DNA from: Immersiella caudata
Taxonomy: Eukaryota > Ascomycota > Sordariomycetes > Sordariales > Lasiosphaeriaceae
Direction of reading: 5' to 3'
Length of the DNA stretch: 64,000 bases
Assembly (NCBI GenBank): GCA_030512335.1
Contig: JAULSU010000001.1
Location: forward strand, 3,162,001-3,226,000
Notes under the pieces: generated by a model
What the model was told of the DNA's origin: nothing
The model's input: the letters and a program-made list of their open reading frames with translations, nothing else
Databases searched by the model: none
Made by a program: the position numbers and the translations under genes
Part shown: piece after piece, positions 10,665-21,821 of the stretch
Numbering within the stretch: position 1 is the first letter of the stretch
Layout: every line of letters begins with the position of its first letter

Positions 10665-12232
10665 CAGGAATGGCCTCACACGCGTCCCTGGCGGAGGGGT
10701 TGGGGCCGAGTGCGCTGACACAGCCGGCAGGTAATAGAAATTCCAGTATTGACAATAACGTGATCACGAGAAAATTAGAGGAACGAACAGTTGCGCACCA
10801 CCTGGCGGCACGATGGGGCAAACTTGGTTCCTTCTGATTCGACAGGGGTCCGGTTGGCTGAGGAGGACGTCGGCGGACTCCAGAAACGGCCCTCCCAGTG
10901 CTCTCTCCTCTTCGAGCGCCCAAGCGCAAGAGGCCTTGCTCGATTGTTTCTTCCAGAATACGTAAAAACGAAGCTTAGGCAATCAGCCTTATGGGCATGG
11001 AAGCCATGGTATTCTTCGAAATATCCACTACGCTGCGCATATCAAGTTCCCCGCGGCCGTTTTGCTCCGGGAGATCCGTCCACAAATTTGCTTAGTGCAT
11101 TATTGCAAGAAATGGGCTGTAGACCATGGGGCCACTCTCAGCTGTCCGGTTCCCACCGCAACTACAAGTTCTCTACCATTTGGAATTCCAGGGCTGAGGT
11201 GTGGCAGCATCGCGGATCTACAATCGGAGTTTCCCTGTCACCTTTTGCGCTGGATTTCTACGGCTTTGTCAGTCAGCAAAAACAAGGGGGCCGCGGAAAA
11301 CATTCGGCCTCTGCATTACCGAAAACGAGCGAAATGATCGTCAGGGCATGCGCGGCCGAGGCACTGGAGCTGGGAAACCTGAACACATGGCCAGAACATA
11401 CGAACGGATTATGCCTAACCGAACGATCAAGTATGATGGATGCGAACGACTTGATTTTTTTTCATCCTACCTCAGCATGCGCTGAGACCGGAGCCACTGC
11501 TGTTTTGCGAGTTACAAGCTGGCGGGCCGTCAAGAATAAATTAGCGCCAATGACGCCGCACCATGCGCCACGGGAGGACCTGGCATGATTCAAGGGTGGC
11601 CCGATCTCTGTTGGTGGCTATCCCTCGCGTGCGTCGGCATCGACCGATTTCTGCCCAAGCTTGGCCAGTTCTGCCACCATTTCCCACCCTTTCCACCTCG
11701 GCTCAGACCATTTTCATCAGCTCCGCCTACTAACCCCCGACCTCGCGGATTTTATCTCCTGGTCTCCGGATGTCTTTCGCATCCAGCCTGGATCCGCCCG
11801 GAATGATTTTTCTGGAAATTCGGCCATCCCCACCATGATGTACTGTCAGTCTCGCGAGTGCGAGACGGGGAGGGGGCGAGCGCTCCTTATCTCTCACCAT
11901 TCCCCGGGCGCCCGCGTGAGGACTGATGAACCCACACAATCTACACGTCTCCGCCGTCTCTTGACGCCGCCCATCTCGTCGGTCAACGTACCCCCGCCCG
12001 CTCCAAGTCAGGACGTCACTTGAGCGACGCTGGTATATATCCTCCCTCTTCTCTTGTCCCCCCCCCCCACATGCGCGGGGCTTGGTTTTGAGTTTGTTAT
12101 CTTTTCCACTCCAGTTTGTGAGCCCCTATTTGGTTCCTCGTATCACTTACGCGCTCTCATTGCGGCCTGGTCTGTCAGCAAGCTGCTGCAAAAACACATT
12201 ACAAATCACGCTTCAAAGCGGAGCGCACCCAG
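10665..12232. promoter_or_regulatory. Divergent region between MSH1 and the gene at 12233, with possible TATA/CRE-like site
   Basis: About 1.6 kb with no recognisable coding sequence. Near the right end there is a GACGTCAC motif (12012-12019), similar to a CRE/ATF site, and TATATAT at 12034-12040. CT-rich DNA and a poly-C run (about 12059-12069) follow. This arrangement lies about 190 bases before the ATG at 12233 and looks like a core promoter; the function is inferred. Confidence 0.4.
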
Positions 12233-13297
12233 ATGAGAGAAAATACCCCGGCGGCTCTCAACACCAGCATACCTACCGTGCCCCCTTGCTACGCGATGGC
12301 CACGTCTGTGCCGTTGTCGTTTAAACCCCAGGTACCGGTCACACCTCCGCCAGACCAACACCTTTTCATGAAAGCATCCTTTGCTCCCCAACCTCAACCC
12401 CCAAGGTCCGATTTTGCTCGAGCCGCGTACGAGGCAACGGGCGTCAGGCTGCCGCAAGAAACCCGCAAAATGGCGCCCCCGAGGGTCGATGCCCAACCCA
12501 CCCCTGGGCCTATGCCGATACCACCCCCGACCGGATTCGAAGCCGCTAATAACCTCAACAACACCCTTCGGGATCCCAGTGTAGACCCACGATATCTGGC
12601 GATGGCTTCGAGGATTGCAAGTTACTATCAGCAGCGATGCCAAGCGGTCGCCAACTTTCAGCAGCAGCGGTGCCAGCAATGGGCAAACGCACAGAGGCAG
12701 AAATGCCAAGAGATGATGCAAGCATCGATGCTCATAGTAGCTTGGTACATCCGAGATCGCATCTCAAGACGTCGTAAACGGCAGCGGCGGGCTTTCAAGC
12801 GAGGATTGAAGCAGAAGGCAAAGCTTGGCCCCAAGAATAGGATCACCAAAGGCGAATCGGTGCGGAGATGGGTTTTGGATGTACCATTGGGAGCAACGGC
12901 GTCACCCAAGGCAGACAGCAGCGATGAGAAGAGGTTCTTGGACAACGAAGAGGAAGCATTTGAGATGGACAAAGACGACAACACCCCCGAAAAAGACACG
13001 CAGTTGTTCAACGTGGCGGATGGTATGATCAAGAGCCAGTTGGCACGTATCGATGTCCCATTGCTGGGTGTGCTGTCGTTCGATGAAAGCGACTCCGAAA
13101 GCGAGAGCGAGAGCGAGGAGGAAGAAGAAGAAGAGGAAGAAGACCAGGACAACTTTGAGCAGCAAGGGGATGAGGATATGGACGACTACGACGAGGAACT
13201 CGATGATGTCGAGGAGGCGGTGGAAGTAGCGAACTCGAAGAGCGTGCACCTTGGCACCTCCACCAATCCCCACACCAGAAGCTCGAATATTTCATGA
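12233..13297 (+). CDS. Hypothetical fungal protein with QQRCQ repeats, basic patch and acidic tail
   Basis: Single-exon ORF of 354 aa; I do not recognise a named family. Features in order: a Pro-rich N-terminal third; then three spaced copies of a Gln/Cys motif (YQQRCQAVANF, QQQRCQQWANA, QRQKCQEMM); a short hydrophobic stretch (ASMLIVAWYI); a strongly basic segment (RDRISRRRKRQRRAFKRG) that could be a nuclear signal; and a long Glu/Asp-rich C-terminal region with a Ser/Glu run. The ATG at 12233 is in frame with a second ATG 21 codons on, and either could start. The basic-plus-acidic layout is seen in nucleolar or chromatin proteins, but that is only a guess. The upstream TATA-like site and the absence of stops over 1 kb support a real gene. 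Confidence 0.75.
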   Translation: MRENTPAALNTSIPTVPPCYAMATSVPLSFKPQVPVTPPPDQHLFMKASFAPQPQPPRSDFARAAYEATGVRLPQETRKMAPPRVDAQPTPGPMPIPPPTGFEAANNLNNTLRDPSVDPRYLAMASRIASYYQQRCQAVANFQQQRCQQWANAQRQKCQEMMQASMLIVAWYIRDRISRRRKRQRRAFKRGLKQKAKLGPKNRITKGESVRRWVLDVPLGATASPKADSSDEKRFLDNEEEAFEMDKDDNTPEKDTQLFNVADGMIKSQLARIDVPLLGVLSFDESDSESESESEEEEEEEEEDQDNFEQQGDEDMDDYDEELDDVEEAVEVANSKSVHLGTSTNPHTRSSNIS

Positions 13298-14096
13298 CAC
13301 GATCATGCAGGCGATGCGTTGGACGACAAGATATGGTTCTCGACATGGTTGGATGTTTTCTCTGATTTGGCGAGCATGTATTGGCGCTTTGGGTTTCTGG
13401 GTCTTATTTTGCGGAACTTGAGGGAATACCAGCTTCTCGGGAATCGTGTCACTGGCCGTCATGAACTCGATGGAAATTTGTGTGAACTCAACTCTGGTCT
13501 TTGAGTTCGCATACTTATTACACAGATAATTATATGCATACCCGCTGGTACTTTACTCTGTGGATTGGTGCGGATGAGGGCCGTGGGGTTTTAGTGCAAT
13601 GTGTGTGTCTCGGATGGGAAGGTCTGTAGTGATGTGTTCGTGCTTTCCCTGTCGACGGCTGACCAGGAAGGGTCGTTTGGGGTTACCTTGGCGCGGGTCG
13701 AGTGACCACCATATCCCTGGATTACCCCGCATCGATGCGACAGACCGCCCCGGGATCCCTGTCGCCCGCCGTGTGCCTACCTCAGCCCTGACAGCTCCGT
13801 CGATCACCTCGCTGGTCACCCGGTCACTCCTTCAAGCAGCTTCCCCTCCCCGCCATTCTTCTGTCTCACCTTCACACTGTGCTCCCTTCGCGTACTATAT
13901 CAACTCTTCCTTTGGACTGCTGGTTTTGTCCACTTCCGCTGGTTCCAGAGACGCCAATTGATTGGATTGTAGTGCAGCTGCCTCCTCACGCTTGTTGCTG
14001 TGTTGCGTCAACCTCACCAGCTCCTTGAAGCCTCATCGGAGCTCCCGCTCGCCTAGCCCTCTCTTTCCGGGCCCCTTAGATTGAACATTCGTCACA
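13298..14096. promoter_or_regulatory. Intergenic region before AMS1
   Basis: Tandem arrangement: the 3' end of the unknown gene, then the promoter of the mannosidase gene. TACTATATCAAC at about 13893 is a possible TATA-like site some 200 bases before the AMS1 ATG, followed by a pyrimidine-rich leader. No other gene is supported. Confidence 0.4.
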
Positions 14097-17000
14097 ATGG
14101 GGGGCGAAACTCCTACGCAAAGCAAGCCGCGGAGCGAGTATCCCGTCCTCGCGCCCAAGCCCGTCGGCCAGCTCATCTCGGACATATACAAGGACCGCAT
14201 CAGCCAGTTCTACGCCCGGGGGCAATGGGAGAAGAACAACCTCTTGGCTATGATGAACGAAGGCGTAGCCTCGGGCGAGCCTCACGTTCAACTTGCCGTC
14301 TGGGACGCTCCGGACCAGACCCGACCCACGTTCGAAGACGCTGTCTCCCATGAGTTCAAGAAGACAAAAGTCGGCGAGTGGTTCGGTCCATCCTGGTCGA
14401 CGCATTGGTTCAAGGTCACCCTGAAGGTGCCCGGCGATCTTCTTGACAAGCGGCTCCTCGAGCTTCACTGGGACGCCAATAATGAGGGTATGGTCTGGAC
14501 TGATGATGGCAAGCCGCTGCAAGGCCTCACTGGTGGAGGTGAGCGCGTCGAGTGGGTGCTCCCAGACTCTTTCCGTGACGGGAAGGAGCATACCATCTAC
14601 GTCGAGATGGCATGCAATGGCATGTTTGGCAACGCGCCTGGCGGAGATCTCATTCAGCCTCCCGATCCGAACAAGTTCTTCCGGCTGGACCGGGCCGAAG
14701 TTGTCGCGGTCAATCCCGACGCTCGCCAGCTATGGATTGACATCTGGATCATTGGGGATGCCGCGAGGGAGTTCCCCGCCGACTCTTGGGAGCAGCATAA
14801 GGCGCTGAAGACCTGCAATGAGATCATCGAGGCTTTTGAGCTTGGCAGCAAGGAGTCCCTCAAAAAATGTAGGAAGATCGCCCAGCAGTACATTGGTCCC
14901 AATGTGGATTCAGCCAAGGTTTACGACAGTGGTAAGGAGGCCGTCGTCACCGGAATTGGTCACTGCCATATCGACAGTTGCTGGCTCTGGCCTTTCGCAG
15001 AGACCAAGCGCAAGTCTGCAAGATCTTGGTCCAACCAATGCAACCTAATGGAGCGCTACCCGGAGCTCAACTTCGCGTGCTCACAAGCCCAGCAATACAA
15101 GTGGTTGAAGGAGCTTTACCCCTACGTCTTCGAGCGGGTCAAAACAAAGGTTGCCGAAGGCCGCTTCCACCCCATTGGTGGTAGCTGGGTTGAGCACGAC
15201 ACCAATATGCCGAGCGGAGAGTCCCTGGTTCGTCAGTTTCTGTACGGGCAGCGTTTCTTTGAAAGCAACTTTGGCAAGCGGTGCCAGACTTTCTGGCTAC
15301 CTGACACGTTTGGGTACTCCTCCCAGCTTCCCCAGCTCTGCCGGCTCGCGGGCATGAACCGCTTCCTTACTCAAAAGCTAAGCTGGAACAATATCAACAA
15401 ATTCCCACACACTACATTTAACTGGGTTGCTCTCGATGGAAGCCAAGTGATATGCCACATGCCTCCATCAGAGACGTACACAGCTGAGGCTCACTTCGGC
15501 GATGTCAAACGAAGCATGTCGCAACACAAATCACTGGACCAGGATGCCACGTCCCTGCTGGTGTTTGGCAAGGGTGATGGCGGCGGCGGTCCTACTTGGC
15601 AGCATATTGAAAAGCTTCGCCGCTGCCGTGGCATCAGCGATACCGTTGGCCTCCTGCCTCGGATCCACTTGGGCAACTCGGTTGACGATTTCTTTGACAG
15701 ACTTGAGCTCAAGGCTGATACTTTTGTAACATGGTATGGTGAGCTCTATTTCGAGCTCCATCGTGGAACGTACACAACGCAGGCAAACAACAAGCGCAAC
15801 AACCGAAAGTCGGAGTTGGTGCTTCGGGACCTCGAGCTGCTGGCGACGATTGCTTCGATCAAGGACAAGTCGTACAAATACCCGAAGAAGGACTTTGACG
15901 ACATGTGGGAGTCGGTGCTTCTTTGCCAGTTCCACGATTGCCTTCCTGGAAGCTCGATCAGGATGGCATATGACGAATCAGATGAGGTAAGTTTCTGGAA
16001 TCTTTCGCTGCAGGGAGATATGTGCTGACTCTTTGCTCAGTTCTATGCCAAGCTCTTCATGACTGCCGGGGCCATCCTCAAGGATATCTCGAAGGTCTTG
16101 GGTGTGGCTAGGGTCCAGACCTCTACTGTTGCTGACGGTGTCGCCCTAAACACGCTGCCATGGCACCGCAAGGGTCTTATTGATATTTCAGAGACGGAGG
16201 CTGCCGTGGCTTGTGGCCACGGGCCGTTCTTGAAACTGCGAAAGTTCAAAACTTCAGAAGAGAAACCAGAGGTCACGCTCAAGAAGCTCGCAGGCGGCAT
16301 CTTTGTCTTGGAGAACAACCAGCTCAAGGTCCACGTCAAGGATGGCCTTGTTACCTCACTCTACGACAAGTCCGCTGAGAGAGAGGTCATCCCCAAGGGG
16401 AAGAAGGCTAATCAGTATGTCATTTTTGACGACAAGCCCTTGTACTGGCAAGCCTGGGACGTCGAAGTCTACCACCTCGACACCCGCAAGGAGCTTCCGG
16501 CCGGTAAGACAAAGGTGCACGAGGAGAAGAATCACCGCGTGAGTGTTGTCACCGAGACCAAGATTAGTGACAAGAGCCACATCGAGGCGGTCATCAGCCT
16601 CTCTGCCGCGGTGGATGGCGAACAGTCGTACGTTGAAGTGGAGAGCAAGGTTGTCTGGAACGAGACGATGAAGTTCCTGAAGGTCGAATTTCCCGTCGAT
16701 GTGCGCAGCACTGAGGCAAGTTACGAGACCCAGTTTGGTGTCGTCAAGCGACCCACGCACTTCAACACCAGCTGGGACATGGCCAAGTTCGAGGTCTGCG
16801 TTCACAAATTTGCAGACCTCTCGGAGAATGGCTATGGCGTATCTATCCTGAACGACAGCAAGTACGGTTTTGCCACCACCGGCTCGCTGATGCGCCTGTC
16901 GTTGCTGCGTAGCCCCAAGGCACCTGACGCCACTGCCGATATGGGCACTCACCGCATCCGATGGGCTATCCTGCCACACGAGGGATCGCTCGGCCACACG

Positions 17001-17396
17001 ACGGTGCGCAAGGCTTTCGAGTTCAACAGTCCCCTAAAGCTTGTGTCTCCCACATCTAGTGCGGCTAGGGCGGCTCTTCTAGACACCCCTCCCGTCCAGC
17101 TGACGTCGGACTCCAGCCCGTCGCTTGTCCTCGACACGGTAAAGCGCGGTGAGGATGATGAGGATGTCTCACGCGGTGAGCTCCCCAAGAAGAAGGGTCA
17201 AAGCGTTGTTCTACGCATCTATGACAGTTTGGGTGGTCGGGCTCGTGGCACTGTTGCTACAACGTGGGATATCAAGAAAGTTAGCAAGACAAACTTGCTG
17301 GAGGATGAGCTCGAGGAGGTGGCGTTCGGGGATGGCAAGTTCGCAATCGATCTCAGGCCTTTTGAGGTCGCGACGTACAAGGTGCAACTGGCGTAA
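14097..17396 (+). CDS. ams1: Class II alpha-mannosidase, GH38, vacuolar/cytosolic Ams1-like
   Basis: Hydrolyses alpha-mannosides from free oligosaccharides; in yeast Ams1 reaches the vacuole by selective autophagy. Exons 14097-15986 and 16041-17396 give 1081 aa (yeast Ams1 is 1083). No signal peptide is seen, consistent with cytoplasm-to-vacuole delivery. The GH38 catalytic domain contains the metal-binding GHCHIDSCWLWPF near residue 288 and FWLPDTFGYSSQLPQ, in which Asp near 403 is the expected nucleophile. The later part contains the family pattern VLENNQLKVHVKDGLVTSLYDK and a C-terminal beta domain. The intron is phase 0, with GTAAGT donor and CTCAG acceptor. It converges with NOP14. Confidence 0.95.
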
Positions 17397-17650
17397 TTGG
17401 TATCGAGTCTACGGCTTGGCAAGTTTGACTAGTGCTGGATTTCCTGATGTTCGCATAACGGGTAGAACTTACTGCATGTTCAACAACGAAGATCAGTGTA
17501 TGATTAAATCATATTGAGTGCTTACCACTCCCTGTTTATGAATGCTCTGCTTGGATTTCCAAATGAAGGAGTCTACCTGACGGCCGTTCGGTTGGCAACC
17601 TGCGATATCTATAATACTACTTGCGCCATGCGCTGTGTTCATCAGCCACT

Positions 17651-20461
17651 CTACCTCTTTTTCTTGCGAGCCGCTCTCTCCTTCTCGTACAGGTTGGCCG
17701 CGTGCCCCTCCTCGCCCTGGATCTCTGCCACCAACCGCTTGTACTTCTTCTCGTACGCCGCATCCTTCTCCTTCTTGATGCGCAGGTTCTCCCGAGCCAT
17801 AAAGGAAGCGTCCTTGCGCAGCTCGCGCATAGCACCCTTGCGTTCGCGCTTGTGTTCGGCGCGCAACTTGGCGAGCTCTGCCCTTTCGCGATCTGGGTCG
17901 TAGTGCTTGGTGGGGTCGAAGCTGTCCTCGAACTTCGGCACGACGGTCCGGATGGCAAGTGGTTTGTGATGGTGTAGTTCAAGAGGACGTCGCTCAAGGC
18001 GTGCAAGCCGAAGAAGACCGGAAATGGATGCCTTCAACTCGCGGAGCTGGGCTGCAAGGGTCGGAGGGAGGTGGTTGGTGTTTGCCTTGGAGGTCAAGTG
18101 CTCGACGACGTTGAGAGCGGGTTGGAAAGTCTCGTAGAAGGCAGCTGTGTGGTTGTGCCATGTCCCGGCTGCGGCCTTGAGGATAGAAGCGGCAGTGCTT
18201 ACGATTGCAATTTTCAGTGCGGTCGTGTCGTCGGATTCGGGAAGTGGAAGGCGTGTTGTTTGACAGTCGGCGCAGTTGAGTTTGCGGATAGGCGTTTGGA
18301 CCGCACCCTTGATTCGGATACCCGATACAGGCTCGTGCATGGGGAACAGGCCGAGCTTGTTGCGTGGTGCCTCTGGGCTAAGAGCGCATAGTGTATTGAG
18401 GCAGAAGTTGATCAACTCTGGCACATAACGCTTGGATAACTGCTGGTATTGTAGCGTGAGTATCGAGATGTACGCACCGGTAGCATAGTCGGTGAGGTTC
18501 TGTGGTATCCTTTGACCTAGGAAGCGACCCATGGAGAGCATGGCGGGAGTGACCACTTGGTGGAAGTGATCCGACGTAGGAAACGTTGTGCCAATGCCTG
18601 TGAGGATGATCAAGTCGCCCACCGTTAGAGCCAGAGGCCGCTCCTCCTCCATCTCCTTGAGGCATGCCCTGTACCCCTTGGCAACCTCGATGGGGAAAGT
18701 CTTGGCCAGAGAATGAGTATGGCGGATCAAACCTTCAAGCGTGGGAAACCAGTGTGGTTCAAAGTTATCGCCAAGGAACTGGATGTGGCGAACCAGAGCC
18801 TGAGAGAAACTGCCCAGCTTTTCTTTGTTGCCGCTCTGGAGCTTGGGCTGGTACTGGGCCCTAATGCGCTGCACAGCGACGGGAAGCTTGGTAACATCGA
18901 TTCCCTGGAACGCTTGGACGAGTTCCTCATGCGTCTGGGGGCAGGGAAAAGCGTATGGCACACCATCTTTGTCCTTCCCCTCCCCGCCTCCGACGGACTT
19001 GACCGCATTGGCGCCCGTCAGAAACTCCTTGGTGAACTCGTCATCCCCGGCTTCAGAGTCTATTTCGGAGCCCCCTTCGTCACTTTCGACCTCGCTGCCG
19101 TAGTCGTCGCTGTCGAGCTCCAGGTCGGATCCGCTGGCGACCAAATCGTCATCAATCAAAAAATCGTCCTCATCATCGAAGCCCAGCTCTGTTGCTGTGG
19201 GCCGTAACTTGATCCCTTTCCCGAGGCCAAACTCGTCGTCTTCCACATTTTCAATCATGGCCAAGCGGGAGTGGTGAACGTTGGCTGGCCCCCGTCCCCT
19301 TTTCGTTTCACCGTCGTCCATTTCCTCGTCTTCATCCTCGACAAGCCCTCCGCGCATTCGCTTGAGCCGCTGCTCTTCGAGCCCTTTCAGTCTCTTCGCC
19401 TCTTCCTCAGCCAGCTCATGATCTGACTTCGTCGGCTCCGCGGGTTGCGCTCTCTTGTCCGTAGCGAGCTGTTTCACCCTAACATCGTACTCCTTGTCCA
19501 CCACAGCCCTCTCTACGCCTGCAATGAGAGCTGCGTCCTTGGACTCCTCAGCTTTCGTTTTCCTTTTTTGAAAGAGCAAGGCTTGAAGCTCCGGCAACTC
19601 CCTATCCAGCTCTGCTCTCAAATCGCCATCCTCCTCCTTGGCCGCTTGCCTTTCCTAGTGAAGCGTCAATACTGCAACACGCGAGTATGGAAGTATCAGC
19701 ATGCAACTCACGTATTTGTGAAGCTTAGACTTCGCTATGATTTCCTCATATATCTCCTTTTTCGTCTTTTTTCGCTCTGGTTGGCCATCCTCCTCCAAAC
19801 CCTCTTCCTCTCCAGCCTGGTCCAACCGTAGTCGCTTCGGCCGTTTTTTCTCAGCATTCGAGCCGTCGGACTCGTCTCCCGATGGTAACTTCTCGTCGGC
19901 GAAATCATCCCTGAGGGCCTCATCGTTATCAAAGAAAATCGCCTTGCCGCCGTGGGTGAGAAATCCTTCGCTCGGCTCGTCGTCATCGTCCTCCAGGTCA
20001 AACATGGATCCCTTCTTGAGGCCCCTCTGCTGCTCGCGCGTGAAACGCTCAATCATCTTGTCCTCCAGGGACATGGATGGATCGTTCTCTCCAAAGCGCC
20101 TATCAACCAACCCACCGACTTTGTTCCGCCGTTGCATCTCGAGGAGCAGTGTTTGGCGGCGTCGTTCCTCGCCGACAGACTTGGACAAGCCAGGGCGGCC
20201 ATTAATTCCCTTGAGTCGGTCACCGTTGGTGGGCTTGCTTGTTGTGACATCGAACTTGGGGCCGCGTGCGCTGGATTTGAACTGGAATGGATTGAACTGC
20301 TCCCGGATGCCCTCCAGAGCCTCGGATCGGTTGAGTCGCTTGTCGCTTGTCGCCTTTTGATCGAGTAGGTTCTTGCGCTTCTGCTTCTTGGACTGCTGCG
20401 GTCCAATAATCCCCTGGTCTTTGAGAGAGGCTTTGAGCCTTTTCAACTGAGATCCGGCCAT
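17651..20461 (-). CDS. nop14: Nucleolar complex protein NOP14 (SSU processome)
   Basis: Component of the 90S/SSU processome needed for 18S rRNA maturation and nucleolar 40S assembly. Exons 20461-19712 and 19654-17651 give 917 aa. The ATG at 20461 gives MAGSQLKRLKASLKDQG, the conserved start of the family; a start 16 codons upstream is possible but less like relatives. The splice (GTGAGT donor, CACTAG acceptor) joins KSKLHKY to ERQAAKEEDGDLRAELDRELPELQALL, an invariant part of Nop14. Long acidic tracts occupy the middle, and the C-terminus (about KREKDAAYEKKYKRLVAEIQGEEG then KKKR) is basic and coiled. It shares a short divergent region with the membrane-protein gene. Confidence 0.95.
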
Positions 20462-20783
20462 GGTTGTCGGCCACGCAGGCTCGTTGAAAATGGAGGATTG
20501 CTGCTCCACGAAGCGAACGTGGGATGCGGCTCGTATTCTCCCACTCCAGAGTTTTTTGGGCTGGTTATCTTATCTCACTGTGTATTGCCCCACATTCTTT
20601 GAGAAATTTTGGCGGTGTGTAGCGGCAGAACGTCATTGGCGCCCCTGGTACGAAGTCTGAAGTACCAATCAGCCTGCCACGCGGGTCGTCAAAGCGTCAG
20701 GCTCCATCCGCTGCCACTCAGAACTGGTGGAGAGGTTCATCATCACCGCATGGAACACCATCACTGGAGCGCTCTTCAACATC
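20462..20783. promoter_or_regulatory. Short divergent promoter between NOP14 and the 20784 gene
   Basis: About 320 bases. The frame of the right-hand gene is open back to about 20727 without an ATG, so a leader exon ending near CCACTCAG (20721) is possible. No clear core promoter element is visible. Confidence 0.35.
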
Positions 20784-21821
20784 ATGGGGTGGTTCGGTTC
20801 ATTCATCCGGTCCAATCCGGCGATATTTGGAGCCATGGGGGCTAGCGCGGCGACTTTGGTCTTCGTCATGCGCTTTGTGCTGGAGCAATGGCGCGAAGAT
20901 GCCGAGATCAAACCTGTTCAGCCCAAGACGCAGTACATCACACAGGACACCGAGGACTCCCTCAAGGCCGAGACCCTCAGCACCCTCCTCGGGCACTACA
21001 ACTACGCTATCAGGGAAACCTCGGCAAAAATTGTATGCGATCGGGCGGTCAACGATGATTCAACCATTGAGCTGCTCCTGTGGGGCATCACGCGCCCCGA
21101 CTATGACGAGCGCATGAAGAACTTGCGCGCCCTCGCCGTCATTACAGATCCCCGTAAGAACTCGACTCTACCACACTATATTTCCACGGCTGACAAATAC
21201 GCAGAGAGTCTTCACGCCCTCCACACCTGGAAGGCGTATGCTGCCCTGGTGAGATCTCTGGAGCTCTCGCTGGACCCCGACCAGGAGAAGCTCGACGATG
21301 AAACCTGGGACGACTATCCGCTTCGCGACATGACGGAGAAGCTGTGTCTCATGTTTCTCTGCCAATTGATCGGCCGTTACGACGCAGAGAAGCTCATCAA
21401 GGCCAAATTCGTCGAGAAATGGCTTGCCAAGCAAAAGTGGGGCAGCAGTGAGCAAGAGCGACAGTTGAACTTCTATCAGTACGCGGCGCAGAAGAACAAC
21501 CGGATCAGCGAGATCATTACGTGTATCCAGAAGTCGCCTGCTGGTAGGGAGGCATTGATCAAGGCTGGTCTCATGACAAAAACGTCTGCACCTGACCCCG
21601 ATGACGAGGATGAAGGCCGTATGATTGCTGAGCGGTTCAACATTCTCATCTCCATGGACGTGGGAGACTCAGACGGTCGCATTGTGGCTCGAACCATCAC
21701 TACCGACTTCGATGAGCACCGGCGTAGGCAGTTGCACCGCGAAGCCATGGTGCTAAACGACGGGACCCATCCTGTTAATCACGAGGATATCATCCAGCGG
21801 AATCACGGATCGCCACCTTGA
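20784..21821 (+). CDS. Uncharacterised membrane-anchored fungal protein
   Basis: I do not recognise the family. The first in-frame ATG is at 20784, in good context (ATCATGG), and gives MGWFGSFIRSNPAIF followed by a hydrophobic segment (GAMGASAATLVFVMRFVLEQW) that should form one N-terminal membrane helix. The rest is a mainly helical soluble domain. An in-frame intron (21154-21204, 51 nt, GTAAGA donor, GGCTGAC branch site, GCAG end) is almost certainly spliced, giving VITDPQSLHALHTW and a 328-aa protein. Reading through would insert 17 unlikely residues. The open frame continues upstream to 20727 without ATG, so an earlier exon could add residues. The helical domain has an armadillo-like feel but shows no diagnostic motif. 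Confidence 0.78.
   Translation: MGWFGSFIRSNPAIFGAMGASAATLVFVMRFVLEQWREDAEIKPVQPKTQYITQDTEDSLKAETLSTLLGHYNYAIRETSAKIVCDRAVNDDSTIELLLWGITRPDYDERMKNLRALAVITDPRKNSTLPHYISTADKYAESLHALHTWKAYAALVRSLELSLDPDQEKLDDETWDDYPLRDMTEKLCLMFLCQLIGRYDAEKLIKAKFVEKWLAKQKWGSSEQERQLNFYQYAAQKNNRISEIITCIQKSPAGREALIKAGLMTKTSAPDPDDEDEGRMIAERFNILISMDVGDSDGRIVARTITTDFDEHRRRQLHREAMVLNDGTHPVNHEDIIQRNHGSPP

Noticed and set aside
10665..10721. Extended MSH1 N-terminus starting at 10721
   Set aside because: The codon at 10721 is GTG, and the first real ATG in frame is at 10664, which gives a good mitochondrial presequence.
10791..11588. Plus-strand open frame of 265 codons between MSH1 and the gene at 12233
   Set aside because: Unusual composition, no domain, and it lies in what must be the MSH1 promoter region.
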